DNA from: Treponema brennaborense DSM 12168
GTDB lineage: Bacteria; Spirochaetota; Spirochaetia; Treponematales; Treponemataceae
Assembly (NCBI RefSeq): GCF_000212415.1
Contig: NC_015500.1
Location: 558,001-622,000, forward strand
DNA: 64,000 nucleotides
Direction of reading: 5' to 3'
The translations under genes were made by a program, and so were the position numbers. The notes under the pieces were generated by a model, which was given only the letters and a program-made list of their open reading frames with translations, was not told the DNA's origin and made no database searches. This document shows, piece after piece, positions 1 through 9,420 of the stretch (position 1 is the first letter of the stretch; every line of letters begins with the position of its first letter).

Positions 1-359
1 TTGTGGATACCGGTGCAACGTACGAGCGGGCGTATCAGATCGCCTTGCAGGAATTGAAGCGGAAAGACCGTCCGACAGCCGTCTGCTGTATGGCGGCCAT
101 TCAGGCGTACGGATTTTACCGAGCCGTGCGGGACGTGGGGCTTTCCATTCCGGAAGACGTGTCGGTGGTTACGTTCGACGCTTTGCCGATGAGTTCCGTC
201 CTGTATCCGCAGCTGACGGCGGTAAATCAGCCCGGATTTGAGAAAGGTGAAGCAGCCGCCGGTCTGCTGGTTAAACTGATCGCGGGAGAGGCGTGCCGTT
301 CCGTAGTGCTCGATTCCGACATATGGGCCGGTAATTCCGTTGCGGCGGTAAACGGCTGA
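1..359 (+). CDS. LacI/GalR-type transcriptional regulator, C-terminal fragment (5' end outside window)
   Basis: The reading frame is open from the first base and ends at a TGA at 357-359, so the gene starts upstream of the window. The visible 118 residues resemble the C-terminal half of the periplasmic-binding-like sensor domain of LacI/PurR regulators: a segment like RPTAVCC...AYGFYRAVRDVGLSIPEDVSVV, the strand carrying the conserved 'xPEDVSVVTFD' turn, then a 'LTAVNQP' strand and a final helix. No DNA-binding helix-turn-helix is present because that end is missing. The ligand, presumably a sugar, cannot be read from this piece. The family call is good; the in-window GTG at base 3 is not a real start. 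Confidence 0.8.
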   Translation, partial: VDTGATYERAYQIALQELKRKDRPTAVCCMAAIQAYGFYRAVRDVGLSIPEDVSVVTFDALPMSSVLYPQLTAVNQPGFEKGEAAAGLLVKLIAGEACRSVVLDSDIWAGNSVAAVNG

Positions 360-430
360 TTTTCCGGTTCGCTGCCGTTTCAAAAGGGCGCGGCGGTCTC
401 GTTCCGGCGCGTCTTCATTTTGCAGCCGAT

Positions 431-1285
431 TCAGTGCCGGGCACTGCCGAGACGCGGCTCCAGCTCTTCAGTCCAGAACCGATCGGAGATTTTTTCCGCG
501 CCGCTGGAATGTCCTATTTTTCTGTCTTTGCGGACGTTTTCTCCGTGGAAATCGCTTCCGGCGGTAACGAAAAAGCCGAGTTTCCGCGCCAGTTCTTCAA
601 GCCGGAGCGCTTCGGTTTTGCGCGCTCCGGGATGAAACGCTTCCAGTCCCTGTATGCCGCGTTCTTTCAACTCCGCAAGAACCGGTTCCATTTTGCCCCA
701 TGAAACGTACAAAGACAGCGGATGTGCGAGCACCGGAATGCCGCCCGACTTGCAGACGGCACCGATAGCGTCGTCCAAATCGGCTCCGGTCCGTTCCACG
801 TAATACGGCCGGCCTTTGCCCAAGTACGTATCGAACGCCTGCTGCCGGTTTTTGCATATTTTTTGCCGAACGAAATATTCGGCGATATGCGGTCTGCCGA
901 TAATCGCGCCGGGATATGCGCTCTGCAGTTCGGTAAGTGAAACGTCGAATCCGTCGTTTTTCATTTTTTCTATGATCTGCGAATTCCGATTTTTTCGGCC
1001 TTCCTGCAAAAAGGCGATAATGCGTGCAAGTGCCGGATCGGTGTGCTGCAGTCCCAAACCGAGCAGATGGAATTCCCCGGTGGGCCATGAAACGTTCAGT
1101 TCGATACCGGGGACGAACGTAACGTCTGCCCGGCTTGCCGCGTCCGCCGCTTCGGTAAGTCCTGAATCGGTATCGTGATCCGTGAGTGCTAAAACGCGTA
1201 TACCTTTTGCCGCCGCGTATGAAATCAATTCGGACGGCGGAAGGCTGCCGTCCGACGCGGTTGAATGGGTGTGTAAATCAATCAT
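431..1285 (-). CDS. PHP-domain phosphoesterase (YciV/RNase AM-like)
   Basis: A 284-residue PHP superfamily metal-dependent phosphoesterase. It begins with the hallmark DLHTHS (residues 3-8), followed by TDHDT (35-39), GRPHIAEYF, LAHPLSL and GSDFHGE near the C-terminus; together these histidines and acids form the trinuclear metal site. Homologues such as E. coli YciV/Rnm remove 5' nucleotides from short RNAs and hydrolyse 3',5'-bisphosphorylated nucleosides; that exact substrate is inference here. I chose the ATG at 1283-1285 because HTHS lies at the very N-terminus in this family; an upstream in-frame start adds 13 unconserved residues. There is no ribosome binding site, but an extended -10 (TGCTATGCT) sits six bases upstream, so the mRNA may be leaderless. 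It is divergent from the cyclic-nucleotide regulator. Confidence 0.85.
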   Translation of the reverse strand: MIDLHTHSTASDGSLPPSELISYAAAKGIRVLALTDHDTDSGLTEAADAASRADVTFVPGIELNVSWPTGEFHLLGLGLQHTDPALARIIAFLQEGRKNRNSQIIEKMKNDGFDVSLTELQSAYPGAIIGRPHIAEYFVRQKICKNRQQAFDTYLGKGRPYYVERTGADLDDAIGAVCKSGGIPVLAHPLSLYVSWGKMEPVLAELKERGIQGLEAFHPGARKTEALRLEELARKLGFFVTAGSDFHGENVRKDRKIGHSSGAEKISDRFWTEELEPRLGSARH

Positions 1286-1291
1286 GCTGAA

Positions 1292-1300
1292 AGCATAGCA
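1292..1300 (-). promoter_or_regulatory. Extended -10 element for the PHP gene, possible leaderless start
   Basis: Read on the minus strand this is TGCTATGCT, a TGn-extended -10 whose hexamer ends six bases before the ATG. No purine-rich Shine-Dalgarno sequence lies between. A good -35 is not visible, which is tolerated with extended -10 elements. Confidence 0.4.
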
Positions 1301-1363
1301 TAAAAATCGATTTTGTGTTATCATAAAGAAAATGGATTTTCATAGATAAACGGGGGGAATACG

Positions 1364-2608
1364 ATGCCCAAAGCTACACCCTTTACGAAAGGTTCGATTA
1401 TTTATTTTTCGGGCGACAAAGACGAGCGGATTTTCATTCTGCAAAAAGGGATGATCCTGCTGACCAGTGCGGATATTGAAACCGGTAATCCGGTAACGGA
1501 GCATATCCGCGAGGGGGAATTTTTCGGCGTAAAATCGGCTTTAGGTCATTCTCCGCGCGAAGAAACGGCAACCGTTCTGACCGATTCCATTACGATTTCG
1601 ATGACGGTGGCGGAATTTGAAAAACTGTTCAGCAGCAATAAACAGATCATCATGAAGATGCTCCGCGTGTTTTCCAATCAGCTGCGCGCCGTTCACAAGA
1701 AGAGCGAATCCATTTTGAGCAGCGGCAAGGAAGTGAACGTTCAAAACGGTATGCTCGCCGTTGCGCAAAGTTTTTACGATGAAGAGCAGTATCGTTCCTG
1801 CTGCGACGTTTGTCTGAAATTCTTGAAATTGTACGCGACTTCCGCAGCAAAAGATCAGGTTGTCCGATTGTATGCGGATGCAAAACTGCGTATGGACAAA
1901 ATGCAGCACCGCGTGAATCGGATTGAAGAAACGACAACCGCCGATATGTCCGGCGCAATGAAGCAATTTTCGCTGCCTGCGTTTGCCCGGTTTGCCAAAA
2001 CGTTCGAGCCGGGTTCCGTCATCATTTCAGAATACGAACCCGGACAGACGTTTTATCTGATTCAGTCCGGTTCCGTTCAGCTGGTAAAATGCGCGAACGG
2101 TTCGCGCAAAAATCTTGATATTCTGCGTCCCGGTGAGTTTTTCGGTGAAATGGCAATTCTTGAAAATTCACCGCGTTCGGCTACGTGCGTGGCGATCGAT
2201 ACGGTGGAAGTACTTGAATTCAATAAGGAAAACTTTGAAGTTTTGATAACGGGAAATCCGCAGATTGCGCTGATATTGCTGAAACTGTTCTGCAAGCGCA
2301 TTTACGATCAGAAGCGGCGGCTGCGTATTTTGGTCATTTCCGATTTGTCGGCGCGCATTGCCGACGTGTTTTTGATGTTTGACGAGATGACTCCGCCGGT
2401 TAATCCGAACGATAAAGTGCGCCGGTTCAGTTTGACGATTCCCGATATTTCGCATTGGGCCGGTTTGCCGCTGGAAGCCGTGAGGGATGAAGTCAACAAA
2501 CTGGTCGAAAAGCGTAAAATCGAAGTGTTTGACAATTATATTATTGTCAACAATATTGTGGATATGAAACGTCTTGTTGATTCCCGGCGGACTCAGCGAG
2601 CCTCTTGA
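1364..2608 (+). CDS. Tandem cyclic-nucleotide-binding (Crp/Fnr-type) regulatory protein
   Basis: A 414-residue protein with two cNMP-binding beta-roll domains (about 1-110 and 205-320) and a C-terminal helical region (about 330-400) resembling a Crp-type winged helix, with the segment ISHWAGLPLEAVRDEVNKLVEKRKI. Both rolls carry the GEFFG turn that precedes the phosphate-binding cassette; the second reads GEFFGEMAILENSPRSATC, close to the canonical GE-hairpin-R-A/S-A pattern, whereas the first (EETATV) lacks the key arginine and probably does not bind a cyclic nucleotide. The linker is helical. Start ATG follows a GGGGGG ribosome binding site. This twin-domain layout is common in treponemes; target genes cannot be read from the sequence. 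It is probably a global regulator, but binding of cAMP is not established. Confidence 0.8.
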   Translation: MPKATPFTKGSIIYFSGDKDERIFILQKGMILLTSADIETGNPVTEHIREGEFFGVKSALGHSPREETATVLTDSITISMTVAEFEKLFSSNKQIIMKMLRVFSNQLRAVHKKSESILSSGKEVNVQNGMLAVAQSFYDEEQYRSCCDVCLKFLKLYATSAAKDQVVRLYADAKLRMDKMQHRVNRIEETTTADMSGAMKQFSLPAFARFAKTFEPGSVIISEYEPGQTFYLIQSGSVQLVKCANGSRKNLDILRPGEFFGEMAILENSPRSATCVAIDTVEVLEFNKENFEVLITGNPQIALILLKLFCKRIYDQKRRLRILVISDLSARIADVFLMFDEMTPPVNPNDKVRRFSLTIPDISHWAGLPLEAVRDEVNKLVEKRKIEVFDNYIIVNNIVDMKRLVDSRRTQRAS

Positions 2609-2646
2609 CCACTTTTATTTTTTTTGGTATAGTAACGTTCGTTATT

Positions 2647-2719
2647 GCCAACTTAGCTCACCTGGCAGAGCAGCACCCTCGTAACGTGCAGGTATTCGGT
2701 TCAAGTCCGAAAGTTGGCT
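2647..2719 (+). tRNA. tRNA-Thr (CGT anticodon)
   Basis: Acceptor arms GCCAACT and AGTTGGC pair perfectly, with D-stem GCTC/GAGC, anticodon loop CTCGTAA (anticodon CGT, reading ACG) and T-loop TTCAAGT. The innermost anticodon-stem pair is a C-C mismatch, otherwise the cloverleaf is complete. CCA is not encoded. It stands alone and is followed by its own terminator. Confidence 0.93.
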
Positions 2720-2728
2720 CTTTCAAAA

Positions 2729-2757
2729 ACCGCTGGTTTCTGCCGGCGGTTTTTTTA
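2729..2757 (+). terminator. Rho-independent terminator after tRNA-Thr
   Basis: The arms ACCGCTGG and GCCGGCGGT pair over eight positions (one G-T) around a short loop, followed directly by a run of seven T. Confidence 0.8.
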
Positions 2758-2832
2758 TGCCTTCGCACGCGGCACGAGAGTAGGCGGCAACTTGTATCCG
2801 TATCGGATTTCGTTAAACTGAGCATTCAAATC

Positions 2833-2861
2833 TTGCATTTTACTTGTCAAGTTCGTATTAT
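2833..2861 (+). promoter_or_regulatory. Promoter with palindrome upstream of the AraC-family regulator
   Basis: TTGCAT at 2833-2838 and TATTAT at 2856-2861 are separated by exactly 17 bases. The spacer holds the perfect inverted repeat ACTTG-T-CAAGT (2842-2852), positioned where a bound regulator would block or contact polymerase. Autoregulation by the AraC protein is inference. Confidence 0.5.
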
Positions 2862-2892
2862 GATATCAAAAATACTATAAGGACAAAATAGA

Positions 2893-3789
2893 ATGGCATT
2901 TTTGTTTAAAGAAAACGGTTTTTACGATGAAAAACGATTCATCATTTCGAGGAAGTTTCTGGCTGAATGGTGCGTGCATCCGCTAGTAAAACCGCTGTAC
3001 GTGTCCGGAACCGGTTATATTCCCGAAGCCGTACATCACGGTGTAAACAGACAGGAAGGTGTTCCCGGTTACCTTATGCTGTACTGTGTTTCAGGGTGCG
3101 GAATCGTTGAATTGGATTCCGCAAAGATACCGATACAGGAAAAATCCGTATTCTGCATTTCGCCGAATACTGCGTATCGGTTATATGCGGATGCGGAAAC
3201 GCCGTGGACGCTGCTGTGGGTTCATTTTGACGGAACCGACGTTCCGTTGTTGCCTTTGAATACGGATCATCCGATTCTGATTAAATCGATGCAGGATGAC
3301 AACAGGATACAATTTTATTTCATCAGGCTTTTCGATATTCTCAGTTACAGCAGGCTGCTGGATAATTTCATTTGTGCGTCGAGCATATTGCGGATCATTA
3401 TTTGCGCCGTTTTTTTTCTAGAAAGAACTCCTACTGATGGAATTGAAGACCATTATTTTGCGTTAGCCAGCCGATATATGCAGGATAATTTGGATAAAGT
3501 GCTGTTTCTTGACGAAATTGCGGAGCATCTGCATATTTCAAAAAGTTGTTTAAATACGGTTTTCAAAAATAAAACGGGTCTTGCTCCGATGGAATATTTT
3601 ATAAATCGAAAGATCCAACAAGCGTGTAAATATCTGCGGCTGACCCGCTTATCCGTCTCTGAAATAGCAATGAAAGTCGGATATACGGATCAGTATTATT
3701 TTTCACGGTTGTTCAAAAAGGCAACCGGCGTTTCACCGAAAGGGTACCGAACAAAAAAAGAAAACGATCATTTATTTTATTTTATGTAA
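2893..3789 (+). CDS. AraC-family transcriptional regulator
   Basis: A 298-residue regulator. The N-terminal half is an AraC-type cupin (GYLMLYCVSGCGIVELD...YADAETPWTLLWVHFDG), which normally senses a small carbohydrate or related ligand. The C-terminal third holds two helix-turn-helix motifs, with the first recognition region around LDEIAEHLHISKSCLNTVFKNKTG and the second ending in the family signature VGYTDQYYFSRLFKKATGVSPKGYR. The ATG has an AAGGA site about nine bases upstream. Its own palindrome-bearing promoter lies at 2833-2861, and a chemoreceptor gene with a striking operator-like repeat follows, so it may control that gene; this link is only positional. The ligand is unknown. Confidence 0.9.
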   Translation: MAFLFKENGFYDEKRFIISRKFLAEWCVHPLVKPLYVSGTGYIPEAVHHGVNRQEGVPGYLMLYCVSGCGIVELDSAKIPIQEKSVFCISPNTAYRLYADAETPWTLLWVHFDGTDVPLLPLNTDHPILIKSMQDDNRIQFYFIRLFDILSYSRLLDNFICASSILRIIICAVFFLERTPTDGIEDHYFALASRYMQDNLDKVLFLDEIAEHLHISKSCLNTVFKNKTGLAPMEYFINRKIQQACKYLRLTRLSVSEIAMKVGYTDQYYFSRLFKKATGVSPKGYRTKKENDHLFYFM

Positions 3790-3845
3790 ATTTTGTAAAA
3801 ATGTCCATTAAAAAAGAATTTTCTTCATTTTTCCATTGACCATTC

Positions 3846-3878
3846 AAGATGTATCTTAGTTGAAATAAGATACATCTT
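3846..3878. promoter_or_regulatory. Perfect 13-bp inverted repeat upstream of a chemoreceptor gene
   Basis: AAGATGTATCTTA (3846-3858) and TAAGATACATCTT (3866-3878) are exact reverse complements separated by seven bases. Each arm is itself nearly palindromic (AAGAT-2-ATCTT), so this could be two protein sites or one RNA hairpin just before the GGAGG ribosome binding site at 3880-3884. No T-run follows, so it is not a terminator. A TTGACC -35-like hexamer lies at 3836-3841 without a good -10. Confidence 0.6.
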
Positions 3879-3893
3879 TGGAGGTCGATTTTT

Positions 3894-6008
3894 TTGAACG
3901 GAATGAGATTGTCTGAAAATCAGAAATCTAAAAAAGGTAAAATCCTGTACGGATTTGTGGCGGGTATGTTGATCTGTTTGACTGTTGTTCAGGTCGTACA
4001 AGTCAGATATCTGTCAGTATTGGAGCAAAAATATTCGGAATCGGCATATGAAACTTTTTGTTTGCAGGTGGTAAAAAGCCGTGCCGCGCAGATTTCGATG
4101 GCTGCCAGAATGTATAATGCGGAATTGCGTTTTTTTACCGACGACAAGGCGGTACTTTCCGGCAGCATTCCACGCATCCGAGCGCTGCTGGCAGAAAGCG
4201 GAAATTTTGCGACTGAATATTTTATGTCCTTCGGATTTATCGATATGGACGGAAATCTTTATTTATCGAACGGTGCTGTTCGCTCGGTTCAAGACTATCC
4301 TTATTTCAAAGTGCTTGTGAACGGTAAACTTGGTTCATATGTAACCGAACCGTATCTTTTGGCAGGAGAAGTCATTACCATTGTTGCAAGGGCAGCTTAC
4401 GATGCGTCGGGAAAACTGATAGGTTGGATTACCGGCTGTGCCAATGTACGTGTCTTTGAATCGATAATCGACGCCATTCACATTGGCGAAAACAGCCGCG
4501 CCGTTATACTTGCAGGAAACGGCGCGGTCGTTGCGCATACGAACAGCTCGCTCGTTTTCAATACGAATTACATTGCGCCGGCAGACGATTCCGCGGTAAG
4601 CGAGACTCTCGCTCGAGCTGCACAGAATATGGTCGCTTTGCAGAGCGGTTTAGCTTCGTTTGCAGACGACCGGGGCCGGGTGTGTCTGTTTTACAGCCCG
4701 ATTGACGGAACTGAGTGGTCGTTCGGTATTGAAATACCGTTTTCGCAGATTTACGAACAGTCGGATCGTATTCATCAGGTGATGCTGTTCGTCTGCATCG
4801 GTATCGGCGCCGTACTGTTCCTTTTCAGTGCCTTGTTTTTAGCAAAGGCGCTGAAACCGCTGAAAGCAGTTGAAAAGGCCATTGCCGGCATTGCGCACGG
4901 CGAGGCCGATTTGAAATACCGGATCGATATAAACCGCAACGACGAAGTAGGGCGGCTCGTAGACGGGTTCAACGCTTTTATGGCAAAACTGCACGAGATC
5001 GTTTCAAACGTAAAACATTCCGAAACCGATCTGATACAGGTTGAAAATCAGCTCAGGGAATGCGTGGAAAATTCGGCCAGTTCCATGATCGAAATTACGG
5101 GCAATATCGATTCCGTTGCAAAGCAGATTGCCAATCAGTCCGCCGTCGTAGATCAGACGGTCAGTTCCGTTACCCGCATTACGGAAAATATCGATATGCT
5201 GGAGTCCATGATTCAGGAACAAGTGTCGGGCGTAACGGAAGCGTCCGCTGCGGTTGAACAAATGGTCGGAAACACGAGTGCGGTCAGCAGCACCGTTGAA
5301 AAGATGGCGGGAAAATTCAACGAATTGGAATCGTCCGTTACGGACGGACTGCACTATCAGCAGTCGGTGAACGATGCGATCGTTCTGATAGCGCAGCAGT
5401 CTTCTGCGCTTATGGAAGTGAATACGGTTATCGCCGATATTGCCGATCAGACGAATCTGCTTTCAATGAACGCGGCGATAGAAGCCGCTCACGCCGGAGA
5501 CGCCGGAAAGGGATTTTCCGTCGTTGCCGACGAGATTCGCAAACTTTCGGAAACGTCCGCAGCGCAATCGCGCACAATCGGAAACGAACTGAAAAAAATC
5601 CTTGCGTCGATCGAAAGCGTCGTGCGCGCGTCGGAAAAATCGAAAGAGGTGTTTACCGCCGTATCGTCGCACATACGGCAGACCGACGAAGTCATCCGCC
5701 AGATAAGTTCGGCGATGGAAGAACAGCAAATCGGTTCCAAACAGATTCTCGATTCGCTGCGCATCATGAACGACAGTACGGCGAACGTCGATTCCGCGTC
5801 AAAAACGATGGCCGCGGAAAACGAATCTATCCTCGCGGAGATAGAAATGCTGCAGAATACGGCCGCCTCGATTACCTGCAGTACGGAAGAAATGACCGCC
5901 GGTGCGGCGTGTATCAATTCGGCCAGCAGCACATTGTCCGATGTTGCCGCGGCCGTGTCAGATTCGATTCAGAGCATTAAAACTGAAATCGATACGTTCA
6001 AAATATGA
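3894..6008 (+). CDS. Methyl-accepting chemotaxis protein with large extracytoplasmic Cache-type sensor
   Basis: A 704-residue chemoreceptor. Transmembrane helix 1 is near residues 17-37, followed by an extracytoplasmic region of about 255 residues with double-Cache character ([19 protein letters not shown]...[15 protein letters not shown]), TM2 near 296-318, a HAMP domain to about 372, and a long cytoplasmic coiled coil whose hairpin tip reads [19 protein letters not shown] (about 512-530). The tip binds CheA and CheW; glutamate/glutamine pairs flanking it are the methylation sites. No C-terminal CheR-docking pentapeptide is seen. The TTG start at 3894 is favoured over the ATG at 3903 because GGAGG lies nine bases before it. 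It probably forms a transcription unit with the next chemoreceptor and the 7TM/HD-GYP reading frames. Confidence 0.93.
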   Translation: MNGMRLSENQKSKKGKILYGFVAGMLICLTVVQVVQVRYLSVLEQKYSESAYETFCLQVVKSRAAQISMAARMYNAELRFFTDDKAVLSGSIPRIRALLAESGNFATEYFMSFGFIDMDGNLYLSNGAVRSVQDYPYFKVLVNGKLGSYVTEPYLLAGEVITIVARAAYDASGKLIGWITGCANVRVFESIIDAIHIGENSRAVILAGNGAVVAHTNSSLVFNTNYIAPADDSAVSETLARAAQNMVALQSGLASFADDRGRVCLFYSPIDGTEWSFGIEIPFSQIYEQSDRIHQVMLFVCIGIGAVLFLFSALFLAKALKPLKAVEKAIAGIAHGEADLKYRIDINRNDEVGRLVDGFNAFMAKLHEIVSNVKHSETDLIQVENQLRECVENSASSMIEITGNIDSVAKQIANQSAVVDQTVSSVTRITENIDMLESMIQEQVSGVTEASAAVEQMVGNTSAVSSTVEKMAGKFNELESSVTDGLHYQQSVNDAIVLIAQQSSALMEVNTVIADIADQTNLLSMNAAIEAAHAGDAGKGFSVVADEIRKLSETSAAQSRTIGNELKKILASIESVVRASEKSKEVFTAVSSHIRQTDEVIRQISSAMEEQQIGSKQILDSLRIMNDSTANVDSASKTMAAENESILAEIEMLQNTAASITCSTEEMTAGAACINSASSTLSDVAAAVSDSIQSIKTEIDTFKI

Positions 6009-6064
6009 TCTGCCGCCGGTACTGAGAGAAAGTGCGTTCGGCGTCCGGAACAGAAGGAGTTGTT

Positions 6065-7594
6065 ATGAAATTATCGCTTAAATTACGGGTTACGGGAAGC
6101 TTCGCGCTGATTTTAGTACTTACGGTATTGGTCGGTGTCGCGGGCATTATGGGGATGAGAATTATCAATAAAAAAATGACGGACATGTATGCGAATCATA
6201 CGGAGTCGATGCCGTATGTTGCATACATGATCCGTTATTACAATCAGCTGCGATCGACGGTACGCGGCGCGCTGGTCTTTACCGATCAGTTGGAGCAGTC
6301 GCGTAAAGACGACGACGCTGCGGAAATCGGGTTTCGGCAGGCGCTGAGCGATTTTCGCTCAAGGGTTTCGGATCCTGCAGTGCTGGACAGCTGTAACGAA
6401 CTTGAGGTGGCGTTCAACGAGTTTATCACGTATAAAACGGGCGATTTACGGAATCTGATAAACACGTATGCCGAAACCGGTAATCGAGAGGATCTGCTGG
6501 CGGCAAAAGCGCTTATCATGGATCAGGGAACGGTTTTTCAGACGAGGATCGGCGGAGCGTTGGACGACATGCTGGATCGGAAAATTGAAATGGCTTCAAC
6601 GGAAAACGCGCAGTGCGACGAGATCGGCACGCTGCTGCTTATGGTCATTTCGGGACTCCTGTTCTTTGCCGTAGTTCTCTCCATTTTTATTGCCGTAAAC
6701 GTTACCAATTTTATTCTGCATGCGATCGGCGGTGAGCCGCATTACGCGGTCGAAATGCTTTCGCGCATCGGCAACGGCGATCTTTCCGTCCATGTCGACG
6801 TAAAACCGCACGACACGTCGAGTATGCTGTTTGCCGTACATATCCTGTCGGATAAGTTGCGGGACATTTTACAGGTAATAATCAGCTCCTGTTCGCAAAT
6901 TTCCGCGGGAGCCGCTCAGATCAGTTCAGCCAGTCAGAGCGTGTCGAGCGGTGCCTCCGAGCAGGCGGCTTCTACGGAAGAAGTGAGCGCCACGATGGAA
7001 CAGATTGCGTCGATCATCAAACAGAACGCCGATAACGCCGAACATACGTCCGTTATTGCCGCAAAAGCCGTCGACTCGAGTACGCGCGGTAATCAAGCCG
7101 TTTCGCGTGCGGTAGAAGCGATGGAAGCTATCGCGTCAAAGATCAATATAATAGAAGATATTGCGAATCAAACGAATCTGCTCGCGCTCAACGCAGCCAT
7201 AGAAGCCGCGCGTGCCGGAGAGTCGGGGAAAGGTTTTGCCGTCGTGGCGAGCGAAGTCCGTAAATTATCCGAAAGAAGTCAGATCGCCGCGTCGGAAATC
7301 AAGGATCTTTCCGTACACAGTGTGGCGGTTGCCGAAGAAAGCGGAGAGCTTATCAGCGGCATGGTTCCCGACATTCGGAAGACCGGCGATCTGGTGCAGG
7401 AAATTGCCGCGGCTTGTAAAGAGCAGAATACCGGCGTTCAGCAAGTTACCGGTGCAATCGTGCAAATGGACGGCGTAACGCAGCAGAACGCCGCTTCGTC
7501 CGAGCAGCTCGCCGCAATGGCTGAGGAATTGGCCGCGCAGTCGCAAACGCTGCAGGATTCGATCGTTTTTTTCAAATTGGAAACTGATAATTAA
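6065..7594 (+). CDS. Methyl-accepting chemotaxis protein with four-helix-bundle-type sensor
   Basis: A 509-residue chemoreceptor with TM1 at about residues 8-31, a periplasmic segment of about 155 residues predicted helical (4HB_MCP-like), TM2 at about 189-212, a HAMP segment, and a signalling coiled coil whose tip reads [20 protein letters not shown]. The C-terminus ends soon after the coiled coil without a docking pentapeptide. The ATG at 6065 is chosen because AAGGAG lies five bases upstream; an upstream in-frame GTG would add 11 residues without support. It follows the Cache chemoreceptor by 56 bases and precedes the 7TM sensor gene by nine, so the three probably share one mRNA. The ligand cannot be predicted. 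Confidence 0.93.
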   Translation: MKLSLKLRVTGSFALILVLTVLVGVAGIMGMRIINKKMTDMYANHTESMPYVAYMIRYYNQLRSTVRGALVFTDQLEQSRKDDDAAEIGFRQALSDFRSRVSDPAVLDSCNELEVAFNEFITYKTGDLRNLINTYAETGNREDLLAAKALIMDQGTVFQTRIGGALDDMLDRKIEMASTENAQCDEIGTLLLMVISGLLFFAVVLSIFIAVNVTNFILHAIGGEPHYAVEMLSRIGNGDLSVHVDVKPHDTSSMLFAVHILSDKLRDILQVIISSCSQISAGAAQISSASQSVSSGASEQAASTEEVSATMEQIASIIKQNADNAEHTSVIAAKAVDSSTRGNQAVSRAVEAMEAIASKINIIEDIANQTNLLALNAAIEAARAGESGKGFAVVASEVRKLSERSQIAASEIKDLSVHSVAVAEESGELISGMVPDIRKTGDLVQEIAAACKEQNTGVQQVTGAIVQMDGVTQQNAASSEQLAAMAEELAAQSQTLQDSIVFFKLETDN

Positions 7595-7603
7595 AGGAGT
7601 TTT

Positions 7604-8614
7604 ATGCAGTATTCGTTCATTCATTCCGCCGTACAAATCGTTATTTCAGTACTGGGACTGAGCGGTGCCAGCGGATGTCTGTACTCCGTTTATAAAATGG
7701 AACCGTCGCGGGAACAGAATCTTATTATGCTGCTTTCCAGTTTCGTTGCCGTCGTTTGGGTTTCCTGCGTCATATATAACAGCGGAATTTCGGTTGAAGT
7801 TGAAATTTTAGGTGTGGAAATACTGATTTTCTGTTCCGGTTTCATTTATGAATTGATAGCGTTCATTTTTTGCAGTATCTGTTCGCTGCGTATTCCCAAA
7901 ATGTGTTGGGTAATATTGACGTGCGGCAACGTGTTTGAAATTATTTTGGGCTGGGTATTCAAATATAACGGCGTCTATTACGGAGTCAGCACGCTGTTCG
8001 GATTTGGCAGTATCGGCAATCTGTTCAAAAGCGATTTTTCGTTAAACTACGATATGCTTATCGTTACGCTCATTATTTATGCGATTGTGTTCAGCGCCTT
8101 GTTCGTGTATAAAATCATATCGGATAAAAACCGATCGGTTTTTGAAATACTGCTTTTTTATGTCAGTATCATGTTTTCCGCCGGCATCTATTTTCTTCTG
8201 AGATTCTGCTTCAAAAACGTCATTTTACTGACGCCGATCGCGGCCGGACTGCTGATAACCGAATTATCGTTCATATATCTGATTAAAAAAGGTTCGTTAT
8301 TCGATATTCATAAATTTGCGTTTGAGAAAATCATGCAGACGATAGACGACGGTATTATCATTCTTGACAGTTCGTACACCGTCCGTTATATGAACAATAT
8401 TGCAAAGCGGGTGTACGATCAGTATATGACGTTCAACAACAGCATGTGCTTTGACAAACAGCAAGTGGACATGCTGATTGCGGATACGGAACAGCAAAAA
8501 CAGTTCCTGTTTTTGAAAATATTTCCGGAAAATTATCTGAAGTGTAACGATCGGTGCTATTACGAACAGGCGTTCACGCTTGCGGATGAACGCAAAAAAA
8601 ACGCGGATACGTGA
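7604..8614 (+). CDS. 7TM sensor plus PAS domain: 5' half of a frameshifted 7TM-PAS-HD-GYP gene
   Basis: The 336 residues comprise seven hydrophobic helices (about residues 8-228) like the N-terminal 7TM region of some histidine kinases, then a PAS-like domain (about 240-330: QTIDDGIIILDSSYTVRYMNNIAKRV). The frame ends at 8612-8614 just after an A8 tract (8594-8601), in the middle of what should be the last PAS strand. In the other frame the text continues as KRGYVIVAKDVT into an HD-GYP domain. One extra A, or a -1 slip at A-AAA-AAC (8596-8602), would restore a single protein of about 579 residues. AAAGGAG precedes the ATG and overlaps the end of the chemoreceptor gene. Without correction the product is a sensor lacking an output domain. 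Confidence 0.8.
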   Translation: MQYSFIHSAVQIVISVLGLSGASGCLYSVYKMEPSREQNLIMLLSSFVAVVWVSCVIYNSGISVEVEILGVEILIFCSGFIYELIAFIFCSICSLRIPKMCWVILTCGNVFEIILGWVFKYNGVYYGVSTLFGFGSIGNLFKSDFSLNYDMLIVTLIIYAIVFSALFVYKIISDKNRSVFEILLFYVSIMFSAGIYFLLRFCFKNVILLTPIAAGLLITELSFIYLIKKGSLFDIHKFAFEKIMQTIDDGIIILDSSYTVRYMNNIAKRVYDQYMTFNNSMCFDKQQVDMLIADTEQQKQFLFLKIFPENYLKCNDRCYYEQAFTLADERKKNADT

Positions 8615-9342
8615 TCGTTGCAAAAGACGTTACGATGCATTACCGTGAATACGCCACCGTCATCGATCAAAAAGTTCACTTGGAATACGAAGTCAAAAAA
8701 CGTACCGAAAAGTTGGCGGAGCGGCAGTGGAAAACGATCTTTGCGTTTTCCGCCATGCTTGAAGAAAAAAGCAATTTTACCGGCGGCCATATCAAGCGAA
8801 CCAGCGGCTACGTAAGCATTCTTGCCAAAGAACTGCATAAACGCGGCACGTACGGTGAAATAACCGAAGATTACGCCCGATTGCTTGAACAAGTTGCGCC
8901 GCTGCACGATATAGGCAAAATAACGGTACCGGATGCGATCCTCGAAAAATGCGGAAAACTTTCCGACGAGGAATTTGAAGTTATCAAGCGGCACGCGCAA
9001 AGCGGCGGTGAATTGATTGACCGTAATTTTAAGGAGATCCTTGATCCGCATATTTATGAGATTGCAAAAGAGGTCGCCTATTTTCATCATGAAAAATGGG
9101 ACGGCAGCGGCTATTTCGGGCTGAGGGGAACGGCGATTCCGCTGTCCGCCCGCATTATGGCGCTTGCGGACGTATTCGACGCGCTCGTTTCCGAACGTCC
9201 GTACAAACCGGCGTTCTCCTTATCGGAAGCGTTCGATATTATCGGCCGCGGTCGGTGCAGCGCGTTCGATCCGCTGCTCGTGGACGTGTTTTTCGGCATC
9301 CGCAAAGATATTGAAATGTTTTACGCGCAGTGTTCCGCATGA
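8611..9342 (+). CDS. HD-GYP domain c-di-GMP phosphodiesterase: 3' half of the frameshifted gene
   Basis: A 243-residue frame from GTG 8611, with no ribosome binding site of its own. It starts with the end of a PAS domain and a charged linker helix (VKKRTEKLAERQ), then an HD-GYP domain: HDIGKITVP, HAQSGGELI, HHEKWDGSGYFG, IMALADVFDALVSERPYK. These are the metal ligands and signature of phosphodiesterases that linearise cyclic di-GMP. The signature GYP reads GYF, a proline-to-phenylalanine change that may affect GGDEF-partner contacts but not the metal site. In the genome as read, the domain is cut from its 7TM-PAS sensor by a one-base frameshift; annotate both halves as one gene if the tract proves to be A9. 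Confidence 0.8.
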   Translation: MIVAKDVTMHYREYATVIDQKVHLEYEVKKRTEKLAERQWKTIFAFSAMLEEKSNFTGGHIKRTSGYVSILAKELHKRGTYGEITEDYARLLEQVAPLHDIGKITVPDAILEKCGKLSDEEFEVIKRHAQSGGELIDRNFKEILDPHIYEIAKEVAYFHHEKWDGSGYFGLRGTAIPLSARIMALADVFDALVSERPYKPAFSLSEAFDIIGRGRCSAFDPLLVDVFFGIRKDIEMFYAQCSA

Positions 9343-9414
9343 TATGCGTTTGTTAATTTTACGTTAAAAAAAACAGGAGGCGGCGGGGATATATTAAAAA
9401 ACTCATATTTATTT

Positions 9415-9420
9415 TATAAT
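9415..9420 (+). promoter_or_regulatory. Consensus -10 (TATAAT) in the antiporter leader
   Basis: A perfect TATAAT occurs in an AT-rich stretch about 100 bases before the antiporter ATG. The -35 region is weak, so this is a tentative promoter. The rest of 9343-9517 shows no gene. Confidence 0.35.

Noticed and set aside
2605-2880. Open frame of 91 codons downstream of the cyclic-nucleotide regulator
   Set aside because: It runs through tRNA-Thr and its terminator.
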